This document shows, in pieces, positions 1 to 11,654 of a stretch of DNA of 64,000 bases. Both the position numbers and the translations under genes were made by a program. Positions within the stretch are counted from its first letter, which is position 1. The number at the start of each line of letters is the position of its first letter. This DNA is from Nyssa sinensis (lineage: Eukaryota > Streptophyta > Magnoliopsida > Cornales > Nyssaceae): positions 34,581,076-34,645,075 of the forward strand of contig CM018037.1 in assembly GCA_008638375.1 (NCBI GenBank), given 5' to 3'. The notes beneath the pieces were generated by a model, which searched no databases, was not told where the DNA came from, and saw only the letters and a program-made list of their open reading frames with translations.

Positions 1-2328
1 TCGTCCAATAATTTTGTTAAAATGATGACTTTCTTCACTCACGAAAGTCGAATTCTCATTGATTCGATGATACTTACAATACATGCGCTCAAATCACATA
101 CAAAAATGATTATAACATTGCTCTTTCTTTAACATTTGTGGCTTTGTCCTTAGAGCATTTACAATAAATATGTTAGTTAATTTACCTGTGTCAATAAACA
201 AGTGATGAGACCCTCCAATGCATCTATTAAAGCATCCAAATCTCCAAAGCATCAGTTAAACGTGGCTAGTTTTTTGGCTAGTGACGGTACAAAAAAAAAT
301 TGCAAACACCCCTCTTAGTTCTATCAGCAAAATACTAGTAAAATAAAAAAAAGTACCCGATATGGCGATAACTATAGTTATACAGTAATGAAAAATATAA
401 TTGATTTTTTTATTCTTAAACATTTGATTATGAAACCTATATATATCTATTATAACGAATCTCTATTTTAGTCTCTAAAAAAGTTTACTTTTGGTAAATA
501 GGGCCCTTCTCCCATACAATGACCCAATCACTATACGAGGAGTTTAAGTACACATCCTTCCGACTAATACCACTACGTCCGGATGGACTATATTACAAGT
601 CTTGTAATTGTGTACGTCTAAAAAAGAAAAAAGTTATGTTTAGCATTTTGAATGTGTTACAAACACTTACCTAACAAGGAAGGTTGTGGTTGGGTTTATG
701 AAAGTCATAAGTGTAGCTGAGATATTTGAAAAGAGATCATCAAATTAGGTCATCTAATTGGATGAGAGACAGTGAAAACCGCCATTGCCCACCTACTTCC
801 AGAAAGAATACAAGTATCAAATTGCTTTGTCTTTAACATGATGTGTCATGACAATATACACAACATTCTTTCTTATCTTATGCTTTGCTGGGATTTAGTC
901 ATCTTCACCTTTCTCACAAAAATCTTACAGCCTAATCATGATATAATTCCTTCTGAATCAATTCAGCTCTAATACCAACCTTTGGTGGGACCCAACAATG
1001 ATTCACCCGTAATGTATTTTATTCATTTGAATAATGTCAATATAAGTTCGAATACATACGAAACAGAAAATATATTTCTAATTTTTATGTCATCTCAAAG
1101 TTAAAATATCATGTGTTATATCTATTCAAGTTTATAGTAATATTATTCTATTTATTCTATATGAAATGCATAAAAATTCATTTTATTTTTTTCATATACA
1201 ACAATGCGGGCATACGGAATTGCATTCATGTTATTTGTGTGTGGTGGGCACTTATACCACTTAAATTTATTTTAATCTATAGTTTTATTTGTGACATTTT
1301 AGTTCTTGTATTTTTGAACATGTTGCAATTTATTGCGTCATGATTTTAAAGTGCAAATAATAACTATTTTTAAAAAAAATTATATAATTCTCCTATTTTT
1401 CACTATGTTTTTTTATATATAAAAAAAAAAAACACATATAAATGTGATATAGGAGTATTTATTAAAATTAATCTCATTATTTTGTATTTATTGATAATAA
1501 AATATGTTAAAAAATTAATGTGTTACACTAGTAGTAGTACTCATGGTGTAAATATCAAAGAGCATAAAAGCATTTCAACCTCATTGATTTAATAATTAGC
1601 CAATAATTTAGGTAATGGCCTCATGAACATGTAACAAACCATTGTTTCACCTTTTAGTGAAGCTATATCCATTTAAAAATAATGGTACTGGCACCAAAAT
1701 AATTATAATATAATAATAAAGTATTAACTGGATATTTATTACCGAAAGGTAAATTAAGAATTTGATTCCTATCACTTGTAATATAATTACAGTAATAACA
1801 TAAGTTTTAAACTAAAAAGTTAGGATTAAGAATCTGTTTCCAACAACTTGAATATTAAAAGAAAAAACCATAAGGTAGATCAACTCAAATGGTCAATTAC
1901 ACGTGGCTTGAATTCATCCGAGTCTGGGTGATAAGCGAATTAATTTAAAAAATGTATCAAAAATATAGAAATTTTGAATTTAATTAAAATTTATGAGTTA
2001 TCTTATAAATAGAGAATGAATTAATCTGATAAGATTAAAATATTCTTTTTTTTGACAAATAAAAAAATTAAAAAAATCCATCGGATTAGCACCGTTGTCC
2101 CAAAGTTTCAAGATGGGCCCAGAAAATTTGAGACATGGGTCCAGCACAAATCAGATTCAAATAATGGACCAACAAAATAAGTTAAAACTGAGTCAAGCAT
2201 AGATAATTTATTGAGACGCCTCTGATTTGATCACAAAACGGTTAGAGAAGTTTACGGTTGACACGAAGCCCATAACAATTTTTTTTAATCCACCGCCGTA
2301 ATAGTATATGTCACTTTTATATTATTTA
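1..2328. other. AT-rich intergenic spacer, no gene seen
   Basis: Only short reading frames without recognisable protein features occur here. The sequence is AT-rich with homopolymer runs (for example poly-A near 1420-1430). I see no RNA gene, splice-supported exon or complete transposable element before the hairpin MITE that starts near 2329. Confidence 0.6.
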
Positions 2329-2804
2329 GAATAAATTATACTGAATTCTTATAAAATTTTTAATAATTATATTAATAATTTTTAAAATTTTTAAAATTAT
2401 ATTGATTTTTTCTATTTCATCTGAGAATATACAAATTTTTTTTTCAAGTCAATTTTTTATTAAAAATGATAAAACTATTCTTATATTTACTTATTTTTAT
2501 TATTTTTAATTTTGACTAATTTTTCAAATTTCTTTTTAAGATTTTTTTATTATTTTATTTAAAAATAAATTTAAATTTTCTATCAATATTTATTTGATAA
2601 ATGAAAAAAGAATGGTCAAAATTTTAAAAATTGAAAAAAAAATATAAAAAGAGTAATTTTGTCATTTTAAAGAAAAAAAAATGATGGTATAAGAGTATTT
2701 ATATATTGTTAAACAAAGTAGGAAAAGTCGGTATAATTTTATAAAATTTATAAAAAATCAGACTAATTGTCAAAAATTTTAAGAAAAATCAGTATAATTT
2801 ATTC
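2329..2804. mobile_element. Hairpin MITE, copy 1 of a local family
   Basis: The left end reads GAATAAATTATACTGA and the right end is its near-perfect inverse (TCAGTATAATTTATTC). The flanks are similar (tattattta on the left, tattatttta on the right) and may be a target-site duplication of about 9 bp, which would suit a Mutator-like element. The interior is itself palindromic, with 'ttttgacta..' answered by '..tggtcaaaa'. There is no coding capacity. Related copies lie near 4.6-5.0, 12.2-12.6 and 50.5-50.9 kb. The superfamily is inferred from the flank length only. Confidence 0.6.
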
Positions 2805-3658
2805 TATTATTTTATATAAGTGTTTTTTTTTAAGGTCTAAATCAATTATACCTCAGTACCAGAACTAGTTATTTTAATAGTTGTACATTAATTATTTCGT
2901 TAAATTATTGTATTTTATTTTTATACAAACGGTTATAATTTTAACTCTTTTCAAGTAAAAATATATGATTGACATGTTTATTTTTCAGTCAAAGCTCAGT
3001 TTGCAGACTTTTAGGTTCATTTTAGCTATATATACATTTATGTGTGTGTACTGAGTTTATTTATACTTATAAATAAATATATCTTTTGTGTATTCGCACC
3101 ATTTTGAAAAGGCATGTGTCCTTTGCTAACTTGCTTATTAACTTGTTTTTACTGATTCCCATAAAGACCTAAAAGGCAAAACCTTACCCAGAACAAAAAT
3201 TGGGTCCAGTCTTATTTAATGGAAAATTTAAAAATAATATACAACCAAACACTAAATTGAAAATCAGGGGAAAAGCAAATCAAGAACCTACGAATGATAA
3301 TTCATGTGAATTCTATCACCTTTGGAGACTTCCTCATCAACAACATGCCCAAGCACAAATAATCAGCAATAACCCATCCATTTATTAAAGCATCGTCTTC
3401 TTCATCTCCTCACAATTACCCCAATAATAACAATTATAATTATAATAAAAAGACAAGCTCTGTTGAAAACACCTTTTCTCTATAACTAGCCTTGATCTTA
3501 CTGGAAATACAATCATATTCATCTCCTTTCCTCTTGCATTCAAAAAAAGAAAAAGAAAAAAAGAAAAGAGAAGAGAAGAAAGTTTTGGTATGGTACATGA
3601 ATTATATATATTGAGTCAACCTGTGTATACATATACATATATATAACTACCTTGATAA
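2805..3658. other. Spacer and 3' flank of the LysM gene
   Basis: AT-rich sequence downstream of the minus-strand LysM gene. It contains purine-rich stretches near 3541-3585 and a TA-rich segment near 3605-3650 that may be 3' UTR. No further gene is supported. Confidence 0.5.
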
Positions 3659-3988
3659 CTAATTGCTAGGCTTTGAAGGAGTGATCTTTATAACAAGTCC
3701 AGGATAAACATCATCAGGATCATGGATATGTGGATTCTGCTCGACTATATAGGGGTCGCCACACTTGTCGCTGATGGTATGGAGTGTTTCGCCTTCTCCA
3801 ACGACGTATATTTCATCGCAGGGCCGGTTCGACAGCTGGTTTCCTCTCACCGGTGCATCCGTGACAGAATCATCTCTGGCAGTGCCCAAAAAGATGAGAA
3901 CTATTAGAACAACGGCACAGTACCATGAAGCTGCATCTGCTATAGCTATTGTTGCTTTTATGGACTTGTGTTGCGAAGAGGAAACCAT
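3659..3988 (-). CDS. Small LysM domain-containing membrane-anchored protein
   Basis: A 109-residue single-exon protein. The N-terminus is short and polar (MVSSSQHKS). A hydrophobic segment at about residues 22-36 looks like a membrane anchor or uncleaved signal. One LysM domain follows at about residues 58-104: it opens with the typical 'YVVGEGETLHTISDKCGDP', then 'QNPHI', and ends 'DVYPGLVIKITP'. LysM domains bind N-acetylglucosamine-containing glycans, but these short single-LysM plant proteins have no well-defined ligand and no kinase domain here. The family resembles the Arabidopsis At4g25433 group (from memory). The start is the first ATG after a GA/AC-rich leader, with a TATA-like element about 100 bp upstream. 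The length and single exon suit the family and I see no damage. Confidence 0.85.
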   Translation of the reverse strand: MVSSSQHKSIKATIAIADAASWYCAVVLIVLIFLGTARDDSVTDAPVRGNQLSNRPCDEIYVVGEGETLHTISDKCGDPYIVEQNPHIHDPDDVYPGLVIKITPSKPSN

Positions 3989-4095
3989 ATTTTAGAGAGA
4001 GAGAGAAAGAGAGAGAGAGCTTTTGATAATATTGAGGGAAGATGAAGTTTATAGATAAACACACACACACACACACATGTATATGTATATATAGA
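3989..4095 (-). promoter_or_regulatory. Leader and TATA-like box of the LysM gene
   Basis: Read on the minus strand, CTATATATACATAT (4081-4094) is a plausible TATA box. It is followed by a leader holding a (GT)n run (4058-4078 on the plus strand as AC) and a (CT)n run (about 3993-4019). Pyrimidine-rich leaders next to a TATA box are common at plant start sites. The exact transcription start is not determinable. Confidence 0.45.
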
Positions 4096-4599
4096 AAAGA
4101 GGGGGAAGGGAAATAGAATGGGCGGGGGAGACTGGAGAGGGGGCAGGTGAGGAAAGTCTTTTGGCCTTATTTGTTGCCGGGAAATTGGGTTCAAACGGCG
4201 TCGTGTAATCTGGTCAGAAGTCCGAAAGTGTAACGTGACGAACCTTTCTTCCGCAAATTGACCAAAAAGGACTTCTTTCTTGGGAATATTATTTTGGAAC
4301 CTTACAATTTATTTTAGAGATTTCGAACCCTCAAACGTCTGTATCGTAAGACAAGAAAATAATTAAAGTTAATTACAAACAATTAAAGATGAATTTTAAC
4401 TAAATTTAACTTAATAGTTGTTATTTAGGCTGCGCTTATTGCTATAGTAATAAAATCTTTTATCAAAACATTTGATGCAATAAATACTGCCAACAAAAAC
4501 ATTAATAGGGTAATAACATGGACATTTAATTTTTATAATATTTGATAATTATTTATATTGTGAACTATTATATTACAACCATTTCTGCGGTCTTAATAA
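4096..4599. other. Upstream flank of the LysM gene
   Basis: The segment to about 4330 is less AT-rich and includes a G-rich stretch (4098-4146), consistent with a proximal promoter. From 4330 onward it grades into AT-rich spacer. No gene is seen. Confidence 0.4.
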
Positions 4600-5035
4600 A
4601 TAATTATAAAGACTTTGTCTAAAATTTTTAAAATTATACTATCTTTCCTTATTTTTACTGATAACCTACAAGTATCTTTCTCACATTTTTTTTAAAATGA
4701 CAGAAGTGTTAATTTTATTTTTATTTTTTTAATTTTGATCATTTTGAAAATTTTTATTTTCAAATAAATATTGATTAAAACATTATTCATCAAAAACAAA
4801 AATATCAGTTACAAATTTTAAATTTATTTTTATATAAAATAAAGAAATTCTTTTTAAAAAAAAGTTTAAAAAAAAGTCAAAATTGAACAAATGAAAAAAA
4901 AAAAGATAAAATCAATATTTTTGTCATTTAAAAAAAATAGACGTGAGAGAAAATATGTTTAGTCTGTCAATAAAACTAGGAAAATGCAGTGTATTTTCAA
5001 AAATTTTAAAATAAGTTTTTGTAATTATAAAAATA
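4600..5035. mobile_element. Degenerate hairpin MITE, copy 2
   Basis: This stretch shares the layout of the 2329-2804 element: 'aaaatttttaaaattatact' near the left end, a central block with 'aattttgatcatttt' opposed by 'aaaagtcaaaattgaac', and '..aaaattttaaaataag' at the right. The terminal inverted repeats are eroded, so the boundaries are approximate. Confidence 0.4.
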
Positions 5036-6610
5036 AATAATAAAGAAGTCAATGTTATTTATCATATATATATATATATATATATGCAAGGAAATTATGA
5101 AAAGAAGAACATAATTAGTGGAGATCAGAAATGTCCTTAATTAGTCAAATAATCAATTAGCTTTGACAATTTGAGTCACTTAAAAAATGGATAACTGTGA
5201 GAGCAAAAATTGACCATTTCATGGGATGTGGTGTTGAGTCTACTCGGTTGGTAAGTTACTGGTGTGCCATCAAAGCTAAGATACATCCATCTTTCACGTG
5301 GACACGTGGCTAATAGAAAAGAATTAATTACTTGGTCTTCCTTGATATATTTGTTATTCACACTCCGATTTGTTTATTTACGCTCCAAAAAAATCACTTT
5401 TTTAATTATTAAAGTTATACATTTTTCTATGATTTTTGAAGTGGAAACTCGAGAAAGAAAAATGCAAAACATGAGGGTAATTGGTTAAGCGGGTATGAAG
5501 TGATTAAGTGATATTATATATTTATTTATTTTTAAAAAATAGAATTCAAGCTCTCAAGGGCAATGAAAGGAGATATAAGTAGGGATTTATAATTAATTGT
5601 CAACCCTGTCGATTGGATAGAATTTCAAAAAACAAAAAAAAGAATTGCAAGAAAACACATTTTCTCAACCAATGGGAGAGTGCTATTCCTATTTTTATCC
5701 CAAAAAAAAAAAAAAATAGTAATAAGATAAGATAATATAGAATTATTCTTTACTCAAATGTATTAAAATATATGTGGTGCGGGTTGAAGAGGATACAAAT
5801 TTTAAATTAATATTGTAGGTATTTTATTTTGGACTTATTTGAAATCGTTGTACATTAAGAGGTGCTCCACACTTAGAGTCACTTTACTTTTTTGAATTCA
5901 TTTTATCCTTTGAGTTGTTCCATTTTTGAATTTGCTCTACTCCTAAAGTTGTTTCATACTTGGATTTGCTCTACTCTTGGGGTTGTTCTACTCTTGCTCA
6001 CTCGACTTTGATTATACTGTTCATATGGTTTCTCAACTTATCCTAATATATCTCCATTCTCACTTTCTATTCTATGTATTATTAATTCACACACAGTCAT
6101 TTAATGGTTATCTAAGGATAGGAGTATACATTAGGAAGCTTCTAAAGTTCGGTACTATTTATGATGTATATCTCATGTTGTGCCATAATTGTATGAGATT
6201 CTTAAAATTATGTGATTTGGTGGTTAAAATATTGAAATCATTAAAATATCATATCCCATCAAGATATAGCTTAATTCTTTTACAATGAGAGAGAATATTT
6301 TTTTTATTGTCACGAAGAATACATGAAGCCACCGCCATGCGAAATCATACGGACATCATGATAGAAAGAATCATTCTTTAATATAGATGGTGGTGTATTG
6401 TCAATATTAAGGGACGACTGAGGCTCATATAAGGGTCATAGTCAACCCTACAAAATCATCAATATGACTCAGAAGTGTACAATCAATGGCATCAAATGCC
6501 TTAAAAAAGGCCATCAAATTTAGTGACCTGATTGGATGAGCCCTCCACCCATCAGAGCAATGAAAATTTTATTTATCAGTTGGCTTGCCGTAATGCATTA
6601 ACCTAATATC
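5036..6610. other. AT-rich spacer with a 34-bp minisatellite
   Basis: It holds an (AT)n run at 5062-5084 and a short minisatellite at about 5911-6000. The minisatellite has roughly two and a half copies of a 34-35 bp unit containing 'ttgctctactc'. The reading frames are short and lack recognisable domains. No gene is supported. Confidence 0.5.
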
Positions 6611-6615
6611 AGCAT

Positions 6616-6654
<39 letters not shown>

Positions 6655-6718
6655 CTTATTCATCCGAGTTGGAGGCATGTAAAACCATTCAAAAAGAATC
6701 TGAAAATATGGTTTCATG

Positions 6719-6776
<58 letters not shown>
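6611..6776. repeat. Long inverted microsatellite (TA)n(TG)n ... (AC)n(AT)n
   Basis: The left arm (about 6615-6654) is (TA)n running into (TG)n. The right arm (about 6721-6776) is (AC)n running into (AT)n. The arms are reverse complements separated by a unique spacer of about 66 bases, so one strand can fold into a hairpin with a stem of around 40 bp. Confidence 0.8.
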
Positions 6777-6782
<6 letters not shown>

Positions 6783-8336
6783 CACTATTTTACTATAACT
6801 TGAAATTGGTATCCTCCTCAACCCGCACCACTAATTATGACATGAAAACATTTAAAGGAATTTGTGGTCTGAACATCATCTCATACTCATAGTCATAAGT
6901 GGAAGTAGGACCCAGTAACAATTTACTTCTGCCAAGGTTTTTAAAAACGTGCCAAATCACGAAGTTTTTCATGCCTTCAAGGGATGATTTATACTGAAAA
7001 TGCATAATACATTCATTTTGATTTATAATCTTTAAATGAAAAAATTACTTTGTTAATTATCTCTAAATTTGATAAATATTGAAGGTGAGATAAAACCAAG
7101 TGAAAATTTCCTTTTATAAGTAAAAAAATTTCTAAATTTCATTATAAATTTTTTTTATATAAGACAAATTATCTCTACTTAAGTTTTTTATATAATTAAA
7201 TATGTTAAATCATATTAATGGTATTAATATCATTCAAAATAAAAATGACTTATTTATTAATTGTATTAAATATTTGAACATAAATTCATTTATGATGAAC
7301 TCAAATTCATTAATTACATATCGAGTTGGCTTGAATAAGATGAAAGCCTCATTTCTGGCATGGTTCCTTTGTGTCAGGATCGGCTCCCATCAATTTTATT
7401 AATATTTTACTATTTTACTATTAATAAAAAATTCAAAAAATACAATATGATAAACTCTACTAATTTAATTTGTTGAGTAAAATTCTCGAATTCATTAAGT
7501 TTTATCCGTTGAAATATAATTACTTGATTTCATAAATGTGTATATCTTTTTACTGTAAAAATTTAAGTATAACTAATCTTCCTTAGAGACCAATGTCCCA
7601 TCCAAAATAATTTGAGTCTCCGCAAGAGTAAGAGAGGGAGAGGTTTGGAATATAATTATCAAAACCGATCCAGGCATCAACTTGGTTAGGTGATCAAGTA
7701 GATAGGTCACTAGTTCAACCGCTAAATTAATTAACTGAAGTGGAATAACATAAAAGTATTATTTTAAAAATAAATAGTTATGTAACTTTAAAAAACATGT
7801 TAAGATTTAAAAAAAAAAATTGATATTGTTACATTAATGTCATTATTATTGATATAAAAATAAATATAATTCAATTATTGAATGAATTTTTTATAATAGT
7901 GAACATCTTGAGCACGTATAAGAATATTTTATTTTATTTGTATCAATATATATATATATGCATATTTAATACCATTTTCTATTTACTATATGTATATTTA
8001 CATACTTTATTATTTTTTATATTTTAAAATTTACGATATTAAATTTTTTTTTTGTCTTCAATATTCAAAATATTTTGAATCAAAAGGGAGAAAAATATTA
8101 CAAATAAATTACTCATCTTGAGGCAAGTATATTTTATATATTGAATATGTAAATTATTTAACAAGGAAATATGTATTTAGTGGTTTAAAATATTTACCTG
8201 ATAATTCATTACCTTCGATTCGATGTTGATTCTTTAAAACCCGGTCAAATCTAGGTTGCTTCCTTAACTTGTCGAATTATAAAATAAGTCCGGTTTAAGG
8301 ATTAGGTCACGGATCAGGCACCATTGATTAGACTTT

Positions 8337-8374
<38 letters not shown>

Positions 8375-8585
8375 GTGTGTATGTGTATATTTGTATATGC
8401 ACGAGGGTATATTAGGAATTTGGAGTATCACAGTTTTTAAAAGAGAATGGGAGAGATGGTGGAGGGGAGTGAAAGGGGAGGGGAATTGCGTGAAGGAGTT
8501 TTGCCCTTCCCCACCTTTAAAAAACTGTAACCATCAAAACCAACAAACCAACAAATCTAACCCCCAAGCAAAACAAAAGGCTTAA
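6777..8585. other. AT-rich spacer with a TA/TG microsatellite
   Basis: AT-rich sequence with a (TA)n run at about 8341-8373 that passes into a TG-rich stretch, followed by a purine-rich segment near 8430-8500. No coding region or RNA gene is recognised. Confidence 0.5.
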
Positions 8586-8586
8586 G

Positions 8587-8830
8587 ACCCTGTATATGGG
8601 ACCATCGGGGTTTCAAGGCCCTTGGACTTTGCCTCTTCGCGTGCTGATAAGGGCCTGTGGGACCACCTGACCCAGTCTATATTCTCTTCCAATTTTTTGG
8701 GTTCAACTGGTGTTATGGGCAGACACGAACAACCATTGATCCCAATCCACGTGGTCTGAGAGAGTGTTGGGGAGGGGATGGGTTTGAACTTTGAAGAAAA
8801 AGGTTCCACCATTTTGGACGGCCAAGATCA
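8587..8830. repeat. Dispersed direct repeat, copy A
   Basis: This stretch of about 245 bp is clearly related to 11320-11575 in the same orientation. Shared landmarks include 'ggcctgtgggaccac', 'ccaatctat' or 'ccagtctat', 'tttgggttcaac', 'caccattttggacggc' and 'aagatcattcttct'. It is less AT-rich than its surroundings. No protein is convincingly encoded in either copy. It could be an old segmental duplication, a promoter-like relic or an unclassified element. Confidence 0.6.
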
Positions 8831-10146
8831 TTCTTCTACATAGGAAAGTAGCTTTGTGATGATGGAAAGATCTATCTCTCCAAATAGAAATGACAATTTA
8901 ATCCCCCTTGTTACATATCGGTCATATTCAACTTTTAATGGAACAAATTTGGAGAAGTTATGTTCATTTTGTTAAGGTTTGAAGCTAGTTTGAAATGAAG
9001 ACATCCTGTCCTACTACTCCTTTCTTTGATTATAGAAAAATAATAATAAAAGAGTTTTGTGCTATATAATTAATTTTTATAATTATATTTTTTTGTCATA
9101 TATTAAAAATTTATACAAACTTGATAGAATTATATATTTGAAAAAGAAAATAATATTATTTTAATTCTCTATTAATATGTATATTTCTTTTTTTAATATA
9201 TACATGACGTTTTGTTTGAAATGCGCTAATTACAATTAATCTAATAAATAAATAAAAGATTAAAAATAAATGGGACTCAAGTAGAACCTGTTCTCACCTA
9301 TCACGAAATTTAAACAAATTTGGAAGAAATTTTTTTAGCAAGAAAGAGTTTTAGAAGTGGTCACCACTCTAAACTCGTTCTATTGTCATTTCTACACCCT
9401 TGCAAATGATTTTATTTTGAACCGCTACACAATAATATAATATTAAGATTTGATTTAATTTTCGATTCAACTCGAGGCTCCATTTCATGAGAAATGGAGA
9501 CACTTTCATTTGTCTTAAAAAAATCAAATTTTAAAAAATTCAAATTTTAAAATAATTTTTTATTTTTCACAGCCACAAATAAAAGCCCTCCATTTCATGA
9601 GAAATTGAGAGAATCCTAATTCATCTCAAGGTGGTTGCCTATAATTATCCTTTCCACTTGAAAAGTAAAATTTGTTTATTTAGTTGAATCACTAGGATTG
9701 TTTCTTCTTGGACTGGGGTCCTACCTCCCATGATTGGTCTCTCCAGCCCTATATATACTGTACACTTGGAGGCTCCACTCACTCACTCACTCTCTATCTT
9801 TCTTTTTCTTTCTTTCTTTTTTTCTTTTATCAAATATTTTCTTTTTAAATTATCAGTGAGAAGAATTTGATTGATATATGAAATGTAAGTTAATTTTAAC
9901 CTTATAGTGTTAATTGAATCATCTTTCTCCTAGCAAAATTAATAAAAAAATCTATTTTTATATAAATTATCAAAACTATAATAATAAGAAAAACTCTTTT
10001 TATATGGATTATCAATAATATTTTGTGTCTCAAATTTTTTAATTAAATTTTATATCTCAAATAATTCTAGATTAAATTATAATTGATTGGAATAAGATCT
10101 TATTCATTGTGTTGTTTTTTTCAATTTTCTTCAATGTAATCTTAGA
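8831..10146. other. Spacer with an orphan promoter-like segment near 9.75 kb
   Basis: It is mostly AT-rich. At 9750-9760 'tatatatac' resembles a TATA box. About 25 bases downstream lies a CT-rich leader-like stretch (9777-9830), and at 9885-9892 a GTAAGTTA donor-like sequence. No reading frame or acceptor exon was found downstream, so this may be a gene relic or a noncoding transcript start. Confidence 0.3.
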
Positions 10147-10394
10147 TGAATAGTACTATAATAATAAAGTTACACCCTCTCTAAAAGCTTAAGCTTTTAG
10201 ATGAGTTGGTGGTTTAACATGGTATCAGAGCAGGCAAAAGGTCCTGAGATCAAATCTCACCGTCACCCTGCAAATATGAATTGACACGTGTAGGCTCAGA
10301 CTCGCCACACGTGAGGGGGCGTGTTAGAGAATATAATAATAAAGTTACACCCTCTCTAATAGCTTAAACTTTTAGATGAGTTGGTGGTTTAACA
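10147..10394 (+). mobile_element. TRIM-like mini LTR retrotransposon (248 bp)
   Basis: Two 73-bp direct repeats (10147-10219 and 10322-10394) are alike from about base 12 onward. The downstream copy starts TGTTAG and both end TTTAACA, the TG...CA form of LTRs. Directly after the first repeat is TGGTATCAGAGC (10220-10231), the classic plant primer-binding site complementary to initiator tRNA-Met. Directly before the second is a purine-rich tract, GAGGGGGCG (10313-10321). The 102-bp interior encodes nothing. These are the defining parts of a terminal-repeat retrotransposon in miniature, mobilised in trans. The first LTR carries a perfect palindrome, AAAAGCTTAAGCTTTT. No clear target-site duplication was found and the left LTR start has diverged. 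Confidence 0.75.
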
Positions 10395-10402
10395 AGTACA
10401 TC

Positions 10403-10434
<32 letters not shown>

Positions 10435-10889
10435 TAATTTTCTTCAAGTAGTTCTAGATATTGCTAAATATTTTATAATAATATATTACCACACTAATAT
10501 TTGACAGACAACCCTTACTAGTAATTATGAGAGAGGGAAATAATGTTTTTTTCTAAAGAAATATAGATTTTAAATAATTAGTTGTTGGGAAAAAAGAGAT
10601 TCCTTTTGTTACTTAGAAACAAACAGATGAAGAAGATTGCTTACATTATTTTCTTGTAATGGAGGCATCATGACGGGACAGACTGGAATTAAAGTCAAAT
10701 TTGAGTGTCATAAAAAGTTTGAACTCAACAAACTCATTTTTTTATTGATAAACAAACCTCACCCAATTTTAACTTAGAGTTGAGTCGATACATACATATA
10801 GTATTAACATTTTTCTCTCATCAAATTATTTGTATAAAAAAATAGAATTTTATTATTAAAATTTTATTTAACATATAAAATTCTATGAA

Positions 10890-10929
<40 letters not shown>

Positions 10930-11319
10930 GGGGGGACGAGTCTTTAAAACTTTTATATTTCATAAAATTTCATAATATTAATAAAAAATAAAAAAATTAT
11001 TTATATTAAAAAATAAAAAATATTTTATTTAAAATTACCATTTTAAGTCTTAAATTGAATACAAAAGAGATTTCGAATTTTTGAATATTTTTCTGTTGTA
11101 ATATCTTTAAAACATAATGAATTGATCATTGTTGCTCAAACATAGACATCTTAACGAATTTTTGTATTTTTTATTTATTTAAAATAATTTATTATTTATT
11201 TTTATTACTTTTTCACACGAGATTAATATTTATAAAACCATAAACATCCCATCAATCAAACTAATCCCAAGAAAATAAGGAAAAAGAAATTAAGACCAAG
11301 TCACAAAGATATGAGGGCG
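10395..11319. other. AT-rich spacer
   Basis: It contains an interrupted (TA)n run (10405-10434) and a (TA)n(GA)n tract ending in a G run (about 10900-10935). No gene is recognised. Confidence 0.5.
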
Positions 11320-11580
11320 GTTGTGGCCACTTTATATTATATATGTGGGACCATATAGGATTAAATGGTTTCGGACTTTTACCTGTCCGCGTGCGAAAAT
11401 GGCCTGTGGGACCAGCCGACCCAATCTATCTTCTCCTCCACATATTTGGGCTCAACCCAAGTTGTTTTTAGGCAAACAAAAAAAACTATCATTCTCAATC
11501 AATATGGTCTTCCCTGAGAGAGAGGGAAAAGGAAAGAGTCTCCACCATATTGGACGGCTAAGATCATTCTTCTTGGTTTA
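11320..11580. repeat. Dispersed direct repeat, copy B
   Basis: Counterpart of the 8587-8830 segment, about 2.7 kb downstream in the same orientation. It retains 'ggcctgtgggaccag', 'cccaatctat', 'tttgggctcaac' and 'caccatattggacggctaagatcattcttct'-type blocks. Divergence is moderate, so the duplication is not recent. Confidence 0.6.
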
Positions 11581-11654
11581 AATCCAACTATGGTCATAAA
11601 GTCTTGAGTCAAAATTGGTTTCGAGTCTGGCTAGGTCAAAATATGAGCTACCAG

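Noticed and set aside
8430..8535. Possible miRNA hairpin ('gaaggagttttgccctt' vaguely like miR399)
   Set aside because: The mature sequence does not match well and flanking arms pair poorly.
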